NCBI RefSeq assembly: GCF_000003605.2
Contig: NW_003141821.1
Location: 1 to 25,574, forward strand
Length of the DNA stretch: 25,574 nucleotides
Origin: Saccoglossus kowalevskii
Taxonomy: Eukaryota > Hemichordata > Enteropneusta > Harrimaniidae
Reading direction: 5' to 3'
Shown: one piece after another, positions 10,828-21,092 of the stretch
Numbering within the stretch: the stretch's first letter is position 1
Layout: each line of letters begins with the position of its first letter
Program-made: the position numbers and the translations under genes
The notes under the pieces: generated by a model
The model's database searches: none
What the model was told of the DNA's origin: nothing
The model's input: only the letters and a program-made list of their open reading frames with translations

Positions 10828-10894
10828 TTCGGTGGCCATGGGGCTACATATTTTTTGTAGATCTAATTTCTGTAATCGCATGCTAAGCTAATAC

Positions 10895-10900
10895 AATAAA
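10895..10900 (+). terminator. Poly(A) signal AATAAA, left lectin B
   Basis: AATAAA 68 bp after the truncated stop, in the position conserved in all three copies of this 3' end (near 5862 and at 21084-21079). Confidence 0.65.
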
Positions 10901-11568
10901 GCTCATATAGACGTATAATGTGTGTCTTATTTCATATCCAAGTAGTATCAACATCACGTTAGTAAGAATACGATTTTCCAATTTTCGATTTAGTATTCTT
11001 GTTGGATTTGTTCACCGTTTACGATTACGTTTCCTTGCAATCTGCTGACTGAATTCCACTCACCAATTACTTATCGAAAAGGCATAACGTAACGTGTAGC
11101 TTGAAGAATTATTAAAATAATACACCTCTAGAATTGCTTCGTCTTTATTAACGTTAAAATCCGACGTCCGCAAATAATTAAAACATCTGACATCCTAACA
11201 TCTGGGAAACAAGACAGTGATTTTGAATATTCTGATTTCTGGCACATGCTCATTCAATCACTAAATCTGTGGAGATTTGGGTGTGGTTGCCATAAAACCA
11301 CCATTTTCCGTAATGGCTGAATATAAAAAAAATCAAAACTTATTTTGTCTTTCATTCCAAAACGAAATTAGAAGCTGAAGCTGAATGTATCTTAACAAGG
11401 TGTATTAATACTAGAATTAGTGAGAATAAGTATTTTGCATCTGAGTACCTAGTCTAGTTTTTAATACTTCTGTTTGGTACTTCATGTAGATAAATAATTC
11501 AGATTATGATTTGCCATTTGATGAAAAAAAGTTGATTCAGCAGCACACACGCGAGTTCTGTTATTCAC

Positions 11569-11580
11569 TACGCATGCGTA
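11569..11580. promoter_or_regulatory. Perfect 12-bp palindrome TACGCATGCGTA (NRF1-like core)
   Basis: TACGCATGCGTA is self-complementary and contains GCATGC flanked by CG dinucleotides, resembling half of an NRF1 site. The right-arm equivalent near 20374-20386 reads ATGCGCATGCGTA, closer to the NRF1 consensus. Binding is an inference from motif shape only. Confidence 0.3.
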
Positions 11581-11959
11581 TGAACCAACCAACGAATACT
11601 GTACTACAAAAGCAGTAATTTCATTTAACGATAAATTATAATCAAATTTGGTCTTCCCAATAAATAAAAGTATTAAAAAGTATATGTATCCGTCTATGAT
11701 GCATTCCTGTAGCAGGTAAAATAAGAGAAAAAATTATTTTAATGGAGAGGCATGTGCACATGCGTAGTCTCAACGAATAATTGTTAGTCTATATATAAGC
11801 TGACGATTATGAATGTTATTTCGTTTATTTCTTAATTATTCGTTTATAGAAGATGTTTATACTAAATACGCTGATAATGTTTGTCACAATCTGAAGCAAT
11901 ACCCAATTGTGTTATCGTTCAGATGGTAACATTACGAGGCGCTAAAATGAAATATTGAG

Positions 11960-13640
11960 AAAATTGAAGTCAGATGGGAAAAAGGGAAATTTTAAAAATG
12001 GTAAATTATATATTGTTCAGGATTCTGATAGAGCGCGGTCATCAAATCAGATCCAAAGAAAAGAAGACAGACGACCACCTACTCGCCATCGAACACGCCT
12101 TAACACAAACAACAACCTTTGAACACTGAAGAAAATGTGCTGGTCGACAATATTGCCCAATAGGAATCCGGCCAAGGCCCGACGAAAATAAACTTTATTT
12201 CGTGGAATATCAGAGGATTAAAATATAAACTTCAGTCTCCCGAATTCAAAAAAAAACTTTCTACTATCATTTGATGTTATTTCTTTAACAGAAACCTGGG
12301 CTTATTCTGTCGACCAGTTCTCTGATTTGTTGTTTCATGGATTTAAAGTGTACAATCGTATTAGACCGCGAAGGTAGGTATTTGGTCAATTTTCTGGAGG
12401 TGTCATAACACTAATTAGAAATAGTTTGATTCACCATGTAAAATGTATCAAAACTGACCTACATGATTGCTTATTTTTCCTTTTCCAGAAAGAATTGTTT
12501 GGCTTTGATAAAGATATCATCTATTGTAATGTTTATATACCTCCCCAAAATGCAACACCCTATGATAATCTTGAATCACGAAATGGAATTGATTTATTTG
12601 AAAATTGCAAAAACAAATTTGATTGTAAACGGTGTTTTTAATGACCGTACGTGAAATGAGCCAGATCTTATCATGACTGATAATATAGATTATATTATAA
12701 ATGAATTTCCATATATTGAAGACATCGTCAACAAGAGCAACAAAAGATAACATTTCAAACAATGTTGGTCATACTTTGGTATCTCTTTGCTGCTCACACA
12801 ATTTGCATATGTTGAATGGTAGAGTAGGCAGCGATGCAGGTGTTGGTGACTTTGCATGTATCGCAAGTAACGGGGCAAGCCTTGTTGACTATGTTCTTGT
12901 GTCGACACCTTTATTTACTGATATTGCTGATTTCTTTATTATGACCTGCACAGAGTCTCATCATCTTCCACTTGTATTTAGTATACAGGGGTCTGTACAT
13001 AAACAATTTTATGTTAATGCAAATTGTATGCAAAAGGTCAACTAACTACGTATGTATGGCTGCTAATAAAAAATGGTTATATAAAGATGAAGAAATCGAG
13101 GCAGTTTCTTGGGGTTGTATTTTCTTGTAGACTTCCATGGTCAGAGCAACAAAGGTTTTAGCACAACAACCATAAAAGCCATGTTTGCCATTATGAAAAC
13201 AAGTGACAAAACAGGTCCCCTAAATTATGATGTATTTTTTAAACTTGTTGACTGTTTGCCAATTTTAACATATGGTGCTGAAATGTGGGGGTTCCGACAG
13301 TATGATTGCCTCAAAAAAAACCAGATTCTTGCTTGTAGGTATTAACTTGGTGTCTCACAAAAATCCCCAAACAGTTGTTTATTAGGCGAGTGTGAGAGTT
13401 ATCCCATTTTTCTGTATACCGCGAAACGCTGTGCAAAAACTTTGGCAAAATTAATTAACATGCCCCATAATAGATATCCCCGTAAATGTAATGATATGCA
13501 TTACAGAAATAAACGTTTCTATATAATCATTTGGTAACTGGCAACATGTCTGTGAATTATGTTGGCAAGGAATGTGTGCAGTATAGACGACTTATACCCC
13601 GTAAATGCAAGAATTTTAGTTATTTTTATCGTACAAATCC
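11960..13640 (+). mobile_element. Decayed non-LTR retrotransposon (LINE), reverse transcriptase core missing
   Basis: Three pieces in LINE order. (1) About 11961-12123: an ORF1-like C-terminus (GNFKNGKLYIVQD, then an Arg/Lys-rich tail and a stop). (2) About 12190-12990: an apurinic-type endonuclease with FISWNIRGL, FDVISLTETW (catalytic Glu), SGGVITLIRN, IIYCNVYIPP, then DYVLVS and the closing SHHLPLVFS, where the usual SDH has become SHH. (3) About 13100-13500: the post-RT region with LTYGAEMWGF, SCLLGEC and NRYPRKC. The RT palm with FADD-type motifs is absent between about 13045 and 13095. Frames are broken by in-frame stops (after the RRPRR-like stretch near 12374 and at 13342) and a frameshift at the A run near 12250. 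The arrangement fits Jockey/CR1/L2-type elements; the clade is not certain. No poly(A) tail or target duplication was found. Confidence 0.82.
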
Positions 13641-14005
13641 GAACACAGTGATATAAATGAAGGCCGATTGAAATGAAAATACAGTACACAGATAACGGTG
13701 GTTTTATAATTTTTATTTTCCATACGTTTTATGAGGGAGAAACATTTCAATTTTATTAAAATCGTCTTAAATGTGATAACGACTATTGGTTTGTTATGTG
13801 TCAAATTGCACCGTACACTCATTCTCTCTTGTTTAGTGTTTGGTTATAGCTAATCCGCAAAACGAAGCATGTCAAGCTTATTGCCGTTAGAGGCGTCGTT
13901 AAAAGGCACTGTTTCTTGTTAGTTAGTATACCGCAATGTACCACGGGACATAATAGGTGTTATTGATGTCTAACGCAAAAGTGTATCGTAGCGATTCAAA
14001 CAAAA
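13641..14005 (+). promoter_or_regulatory. Upstream region / 5' UTR of the sulfotransferase gene
   Basis: No other gene here. An in-frame TGA at 13964-13966 precedes the start codon with no intervening ATG, and the start context is AACAAAAATGT. I see no clear TATA box close to the gene. Confidence 0.4.
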
Positions 14006-17000
14006 ATGTCAGTTAGTCCGTGTTTCTGGAAGTGGCCTTTCATGTGTTTCGTGTTCGTGTTACTGGCATACATCATGATGTGCAGTCTGTGGACAATTGT
14101 AGAAATGGATCCTAGAATATCAATTGCAAATCAAGGTAAGCGGCACGGTACTATTAGCAAAACAAAATTACCTCACCAATTAACGAATTTCAGAGTAAAT
14201 TTTGTAAACGTTTAATTGTATGTTATTGAATGGCAACACAGTAAATGGTTATGCTAATTGTTTGCTACTGCATGTTATTAGAACAAAATGTAACCCTTCA
14301 CAGCAACACATGTACTATGAAGGAAGCGGTGCATGGTAATGAATTAATATTATCAGATATTATGGCAATGCTCTATTAAAATTCATGTCTAAATAGTACT
14401 ATCAGCAATAACTACGATTACATATTTTTTATCCTTGCTAGCAGCGTTACATATTTTTAATAAATAAATACACTATTTAGCTTCTTTGACATACGTAGTT
14501 CGATTTTAATTACACCACTGCGATCAACGACCAGCAAAATAATATTGTAATGTACGGGCAAATACTGCAAAGTAAACAGGGTGTATATTTGTTATAACAA
14601 TAATTACTCCTTTGAATGTATTGAACTTTTAAAATACCAGCAATATGAAAAATATGCAAATAATATGAAGGGCAGTATACTGTTTTAGTTGTTACTGGTC
14701 GCTCAGTTAAATATAATGTAAGCAATATTCCTATTACTGCAGGTAAGATTAATATACGCGTTAATCACGAGATTAATGTAGGAGCAAACCCTCCAATTGC
14801 TATGAAATGTATTATGTATGTAAATGTATATTTCTTATTAGATGACTGGCTATCTCAATATAAGATGGAAAGCATTCACAACAACCAATCAGAGGTACAT
14901 AACATGAATGTAAGTCTGATTACAATTTTTCATTGTGTACCATGACAAGATATATTTGGCAAATAGATAATGATTTGGGGGGAGGAGGCTTTACATAGTT
15001 TGCAGTTCATTGCGCATGCCCATTTGCGTAGTTCAGTACGCATGTTCGGTTGTGGAGTTGGTAAATCATGGGCGAATGAATCATGAAAAAACGTCCATAA
15101 TTTACGATAAAGCATACTTATTTATTATGTACACCAATATTAAACATTTGGCTCTTTGATTTAGTTCCAACAAAATATTACCACCTACTGAATATGTATA
15201 TTGAATATAATATGAGTATAATATCACATTAGAACTTTCTTTGATTCATAAATATAATAAAAACAATTAGTATATCGAGTATCGCCTTAACCCACGTCTC
15301 TGAATGACATTTTTAGATATGTATTGCCCTTTTCCACTAAAATAATTTCGACCTTATTTTCATGCGATTTTGATGCGACCCTTCACTGTTTTTTGAATTC
15401 CTCAATGACATTGCACCATATTTTTATTAATGTCATTTAATCGAGAATAAAAAGTACCTGATGTTTGTTTTCAGAAATCTTTGACTCGTGTGATATACAA
15501 CAGGGTACCGAAGTGTGGAAGTCGTACTATTATGCATATCTTAAAGTTGTTATCTGTCCGAAATGGATTCCAAGTTCACAATTCACTAAATAACGACATG
15601 AAACACATGTCATGGACAGAACAGGTAATAATATATGAGAAAGTGGTTGTTACATTAACGCTCTTACATAACTTGATTTATGAAATTTAAATCAAGTATT
15701 TTTAAATCAACGTAAATTCCCGAGAATATAGGAAATGAACAAATTTCTGATTTCAGATTCAAAGTAGATTTCAAATTTAAAGTAGATTACAGATTTAATG
15801 TAGATTTTAAATTCAAAAATAGATTGCCGATTCAAAGTAGTTTTCGAATTCAAAGTAGTTTTCGAATTCAAAGAAGTTTTCTAATTCAAAGTAGATATTA
15901 GATTCAGAGTAGATTACAGATTCAAAGTAGCTTTCAAATTCAAAGTAGATTTCACATTCAAAGTAGATTTCAAATACGAAGTAAATTCTACATTCAAAGT
16001 AGGTTTCAGATTCATAATATCGTTATAGTTTTAGTATAAATTCAAAATAGCTTTTAAATGTCAAATATTTGACAATGGAACGGGCTTAACAGTAGAGCAT
16101 TGCTCGGTGAGGTTAGCAAATCAATATGCACAGACAATAACACCGACCTTCTGTCCGCACAAAGCCATGTTGGAAAAATTATTTCGGTAATACGACTGTT
16201 ATGAGTATGCCTGCCGCTAATTAATGAATTAATACATTATGCTTTTTTAACGTTACAGGAAAAAATCGCAAAAATTATTATTTATTTATTTTAGAAAGAA
16301 TTGGTAAACGAAATCTCGTTATTAGAGTCCCATTCTGTTTTTATACGTCATTTTCATTACATTGATTTTGAAAGGTAAGTATTTGTATACTATAGTTGTA
16401 CACTATGTCGTTGATGATATTCATATGATTACAAAGTACATAAAACGTACAAATAATCAGCACATATAGCATGTGAATATTCACGGAATTTATCATATTG
16501 CAACATAACAGTTTTGACAATTAGGGTTTCGAACCTACTTTTCAAGAATATGATTGTTATGTTATTATTATTATTCGTAAAGTTTATCAAAAAGCGATAA
16601 ACAACCGTATTTTAATTAAAATCGTGTTATAAAGAACTGCTCTCTGAATGACGTATGGCCAATGTTTGGGCTAGTATGGAACTGTAACTTAATGATGCTT
16701 GATTTTGATTTGACAAAACCAAATGAATGAAAATTGTGACGAGTTTTATGACCAACGTTCTAAACCACCATGCCGTGTTTGATACACCCAGATTTAACGT
16801 GACGCAGCCTATGTACATAAATATTATTCGTGATCCAATCGATCGTTTTGTATCTGGATATTATTATAGAAGATTTGGTGATCCCGAGCATCCTGAATAT
16901 CTCAACAGATCCTACCACGACAAAAACACAGTGAGTAAAGGATGTATATTTATTTACATTGTTCACTGGGGGTAATAGAAAAAAAATGAACTGCGTGTGA

Positions 17001-19313
17001 ATATTACTGAGCGGACTATTTAATATAAGACATAAACTTTATACCCGGATGTAAAACTCTTATGAATAGACGGCACCTGTTATGTACGCTGATACGTGTC
17101 CTTGCGTACAATAACCGTACAGTGTCGGTTTCGAGTGGTTACCATTTTTGGAGAGTGACCTAACTTTTACCAATAAACCACTTAATACTATGAACAAACG
17201 GAGTAAATAGATGTTCATGATTTTCCCTGACGACGATGTTCATTGCAAGTATTGAAAACTGTCATTCTTCACTAACCCCAGATAACCATTTATTTGTCCA
17301 ATTTTGCGGAAGTCAGGTTGTTCCATTTGTTTGTTTGTTGTGCAGGAAACGACTTATGTTTTACATTAATCTCAATTTTGTTAGTCTACCGTGTTTATGT
17401 GCGTACATGGTGTCTAATGGATTTTATGAGTCACATACTAATGTATGTACTACTGTGATATTACCTTACTTTCTTTAAATGTATCGGGGTCACAAAAGAA
17501 CATGTGTGCCAAGTTTAAAGCCACTGGTTATCTTCCCCTTATATTACAAAACATGTGTAATATCAAGAGTGGACACAATATTTTTAATTAAGAACACAGG
17601 CATATATTAAAGAGATGTGTAACAATACTACTTTGCAAAACTATTATTTTCTAGACTGTGGATGATTGCGTTTTGAGGAATAGATGGGAATGTAACGAAA
17701 CAAGCATGTTGCATATTATACCGTATTTTTGTGGTCAAGACATGCGTTGTAGGTAGGTAATATATGTGTACAATGTATTCACAACATTGGTGAGGACTAT
17801 TATGTACCATGGTAACACCCTAAGAAATCAGTTCAAAGCATTATATTTCCTCAATTTGTACCACCACTGTTATTGGAGGTGGTAGATCGGAGCGCTTCGT
17901 ATGTCCACTGTCTATCTGCATTTGTAACTTTATCTTGAACACTGATGTACCTCTGTCAGGGCCATTTCATGACAATATTTATGCAATTCTCTGTTTAGCG
18001 AATATGCCCATTTATAATGCTATTGCATCAGACGTATCTAAGTCAATGAAATCGGCTAAAATAACCTATATGCATACATTGGATGTGCTCTTTAATTATA
18101 ACAGTACAATGCTGCATATGTAAGCTTTGATTATTCATTAATGTAGATATAGTTCAGCTGTTCGCCAGAAGTATAAAACTTCTACAAAAGAAAGCCGTCA
18201 GTCAGTGTGAACATTGAGTTCTCTCTGCATAACTAACACTTTTTGGTATTTTGGTTTATAGTAGAATTGAAGGTTAGTACTTTAAACCTGATTGTTAAAC
18301 AGTTCATATAATCTCTAGATACAGTGGATTTAAATATTGTATTTCGATTGCTACTACAAAATGACAAGGGTGTAAATACATTTCAAGTATAGTGTAGCAA
18401 CATTATGAGTATTCGGGGCGGACATTCGGGCATTTTCACCGCCTGGTAACCATCACTGTGAAACAAATGCAGAACACAATCAGAAACAAATACTTTGGGA
18501 TGGTTGTTAAGGCTCTCCTAAGCAGTGTAACAATATTACCCATACGTTGCTCAGGGATACTACAAAGTTGAGTTTGTGATGCTTTCTCGACTTTCGCTGT
18601 TTCCATCGGCTTTTCGACCGGCGTTCCATAGCAACCTGTGCAGAGTTCATAGTAATACAAATTTGAGATTACAACATTGAAAGAGTTTGTCTGAGAAATG
18701 TACCATGTAAGTGACTTATTAAAATTGATAGCTAGCTTGGGTTATGTATTGTAATGCCCTTTGTTCTGTTTCACTTATGTAGGCAACCGTCTCAGTGGTC
18801 CCTCAATAAAGCAATATTCAATATGGACAAACGGTTTTTAGTGGTCGGCTTCACGGACAGACTCAAAGACACTATGCAAATATTAGAAAGACTGCTTCCT
18901 GCTATATTCGAAGGGGCGGCTGACTTACTCACTGATATACGTAAGTTTCAATTCACCGCGACGACATTGGTACATAGTAATTAGCAACATTCCCGTAAAA
19001 AAGGGGATGAAAAACTCGGATACTAGCAGTAAAACATGAATGCTTGTAGGTAGTAAATATTTCATTCATTCATTAATCTTACTGCTTCTATAAACTGTTT
19101 GATTATTATAAAATAACGCAATTCTTCTTTTTGTGTGACTGTTTTTTTTCTGTAGAAATCTCAGCTGCTATAGAGAAGACGACGTCTACTAAGAAAGTAC
19201 CGCCATCAGACCACGTGAGAGACATCATGCGGTTACGAATGAAATATGAATACAAGTTTTATGAAGCAGCTCTACAAAGATTCACGTACAAGTATGAACA
19301 AACCCTTGTATGA
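14006..19313 (+). CDS. UST: Uronyl 2-sulfotransferase-like protein (UST/HS2ST family), 8 exons, intact
   Basis: Family role: a Golgi type II membrane enzyme that moves sulfate from PAPS to the 2-O position of uronic acid in glycosaminoglycans. Exons: 14006-14135, 14842-14909, 15475-15624, 16295-16374, 16792-16930, 17655-17752, 18783-18940 and 19156-19313 (TGA). All introns are GT-AG and phases close to 981 nt, 326 residues. The N-terminus is short and cytosolic, followed by a membrane anchor at about residues 10-32 (FMCFVFVLLAYIMM). The PAPS 5'-phosphate loop is NRVPKCGSRT (75-84); KCGSRT matches UST better than the KTAST of HS2ST. RHFHYIDF (134-141) holds His135, equivalent to the catalytic His of HS2ST. 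The 3'-phosphate motif is INIIRDPIDRF (152-162), then YYYRRFGD. Paired Cys lie around IIPYFCGQDMRC, and FLVVGFTD precedes ERLLPAIFEGA and the C-terminal MKYEYKFYEAAL. Possible N-glycan sites are NVT, NRS and NET. It is somewhat shorter than vertebrate UST, lacking its long N- and C-terminal extensions. Exact uronic-acid substrate is not determinable. Confidence 0.94.
15757..16022. repeat. Degenerate 20-bp tandem repeat in sulfotransferase intron 3
   Basis: About 13 imperfect copies of a 19-20-bp unit built on GATTCAAAGTAGATTTCAAA, with common variants such as AGTTTTCGAATT and AGATTACAGATT. It lies wholly inside intron 3 (15625-16294), so it does not affect the coding sequence. Confidence 0.85.
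18436..18660 (-). other. Antisense open frame with a C-terminal hydrophobic segment in intron 6
   Basis: A 74-codon frame starting MYYYELCTGCYGTPVEKPME and ending in a membrane-type stretch (YLFLIVFCICFTVMVTRR, then stop). It has the shape of a tail-anchored peptide, but no family is recognised, and it is a single frame inside an intron of a gene on the other strand. Probably chance, or a fragment of an old insertion. Confidence 0.2.
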
Positions 19314-19674
19314 ATGCTACGATGCTATGCGTTTATTACGGTTTTGTGGATCCCATGATATTCTTTCGGTTTCAAATTCACGTCACGCTTACGTCACACA
19401 CGGTCCTATATTGTTTATGGGTATCCCACATCGGTTGGTGTGTTCTGGATAGATATTTGGAATATATTATTACAGTGACTATAACACAACAAGCTGCCAA
19501 TGAGAATGAACAAGATAGAACACATTATTACACACAATGGTATAACTATCATGTGATACGTCGCCAGAGATATATGTACTAGTCGTGTCCATTATCAACA
19601 AGAACCATGTGTGGATCTACAACAACACTCCTGTTTATACTACCGTACACTTGTTTCATAAGTCATGTACTTTG

Positions 19675-19680
19675 AATAAA
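19675..19680 (+). terminator. Poly(A) signal AATAAA of the sulfotransferase gene
   Basis: First canonical AATAAA after the stop codon at 19311-19313, giving a 3' UTR of about 0.38 kb. Open frames between the stop and this signal are not considered coding. Confidence 0.7.
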
Positions 19681-20156
19681 CCATAACAGGCTTTAAATTA
19701 AATGATGTGGCTGATATAATGATTTGGAAGCTCGACTTGAGCTATATTCAAATTGTTTAATGTAATGTAGTAATGCATTGTAATGTCACAAATGCATTGA
19801 ACTATTTCAATCGCGGAGAACATATAGATATACATTACAGGAAAAAAACAAGTGTTCAGCACCAATATCCTGAAAAAATAGATTAAAACTAAGCCATAAA
19901 AACGAAAGAATATTTTATTTTACTATTTCCCCCTACGTAATTGCTAATGGTCAGCCCCTTATGCTCTGATAAAAAAAAACATTGTTTACACTAAGAAAAT
20001 ATGTTTTATGGATTCCACACCTTACAACTACGTCATAATTATCGTAATTCGCCTTCCGCTCACACATCAAGTATATGCTGGTACCCACGTTATTTCAATG
20101 TATGTATGTTTGCCAAACTACTCGGATTAAACATATTCAACTCTTCACCGAGTAAT
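19681..20156. other. AT-rich DNA between the sulfotransferase gene and the right arm
   Basis: No gene recognised. Just outside the arm edge, ACTCGG (20120-20125) and CCGAGT (20148-20153) form a small inverted pair around AT-rich sequence. Confidence 0.4.
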
Positions 20157-21078
20157 GACTAACAATCATTCTTTCACACTGCGCATGTTCGCATGCCTCT
20201 CCGTAGAAATTTGTGTCCTCCTATTTTACCCGCAACAGGAATGCATTATGGACAAATACATATACTTTTTAATACTTTTATTTAATGGGAAGACCAGATT
20301 TGATTATAATTTATCATTAAATAAAATGCTGCTTTCGTAGTACAGTATTCGTTGGTTTGAAAAGTAAACGCTCATGCGCATGCGTAGTGAATAATAAAAA
20401 CTTGTTCATCAATTGCCAAATCATAATCTGAATTATTCATCTACATGAAGTATCAGACAGAAATATTGAAAACTAGATTAGGTACACAGATGCAAAATAC
20501 TTATTCTCACTAATTCTAGTATTTATCACATTTATCATATTCACATTCAGCTTCTAATTTCGTTTTGGAATGAAAGACAAAATAAGTTTGAATTTGTTTA
20601 CATTAAGCCATTCCGGGAAATGCTGGTTTTACGGCAACCACACCCAAATCTCCACAGACAGACAGACGACGGCAAAACAACTTAATTAATGGAGACAATA
20701 AATTAATCGGTCGATTTAGTGATTGAATGAGCATGTGCTAGAAATCAGATTATTCATAATCACTGTCTTGTTTTCTAGATGTTCGGATTTTAGTCGTTTT
20801 AATGATTTGCGGGCGTCAGATTTTAAAGTCAATAAAGACGAAGCAATTCTAGAGGTGTATTATTTTAATAATTCTTCAAGCTACACGTTACGTTATGTCT
20901 TTTCGATAAATAATCGGTGGGTGAAATTCAGTCAGCAGATTGCAAGGAAACATAATCGTAAACGGTGAAAAATCCGACAAGGATACTTAATCGGAAAAAA
21001 GAAAATCGTATTTTTACTAACGTGATGTTGATACTACTTGGATATGAAATAAGACACACATTATACGTCTATATCAGC

Positions 21079-21084
21079 TTTATT
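21079..21084 (-). terminator. Poly(A) signal AATAAA, right lectin B
   Basis: AATAAA on the minus strand just after the TAA at 21095-21093. The very short 3' UTR is shared with the orphan copy at 5404-5918. Confidence 0.65.
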
Positions 21085-21092
21085 GTATTAGT

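Larger units (their letters stand above)
7751..11789 (+). repeat. Left arm of a large inverted duplication
   Basis: Matched in reverse orientation by 20157-25574. Segments: 7751-8540 pairs with 25574-24715, 9010-9673 with 24712-24020, and 9677-11789 with 22268-20157. Left-only sequence is 8541-9020, which carries lectin A exon 1. Right-only sequence is about 22270-24018. The outer match is still running at the right window edge, so the arm probably extends leftwards past 7751. The inner end is at ATTGTTAGTC (11780-11789). Confidence 0.93.

Noticed and set aside
16952-17500. Possible extra exon or repeat in sulfotransferase intron 5 (open frame 17236-17478)
   Set aside because: No family similarity, and the exon 5 to exon 6 junction (16930 to 17655) already restores the conserved sulfotransferase sequence in phase 0.
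17935-18123. 62-codon plus-strand frame in sulfotransferase intron 6
   Set aside because: It has no recognised family and no convincing splice sites on both sides, and including it would break the clean 17752-to-18783 phase junction.
20723-20968. 81-codon plus-strand frame in the right arm
   Set aside because: The left-arm equivalent (about 11270-11020, minus) is interrupted by stops and the residues are not conserved, so it looks like non-coding DNA.
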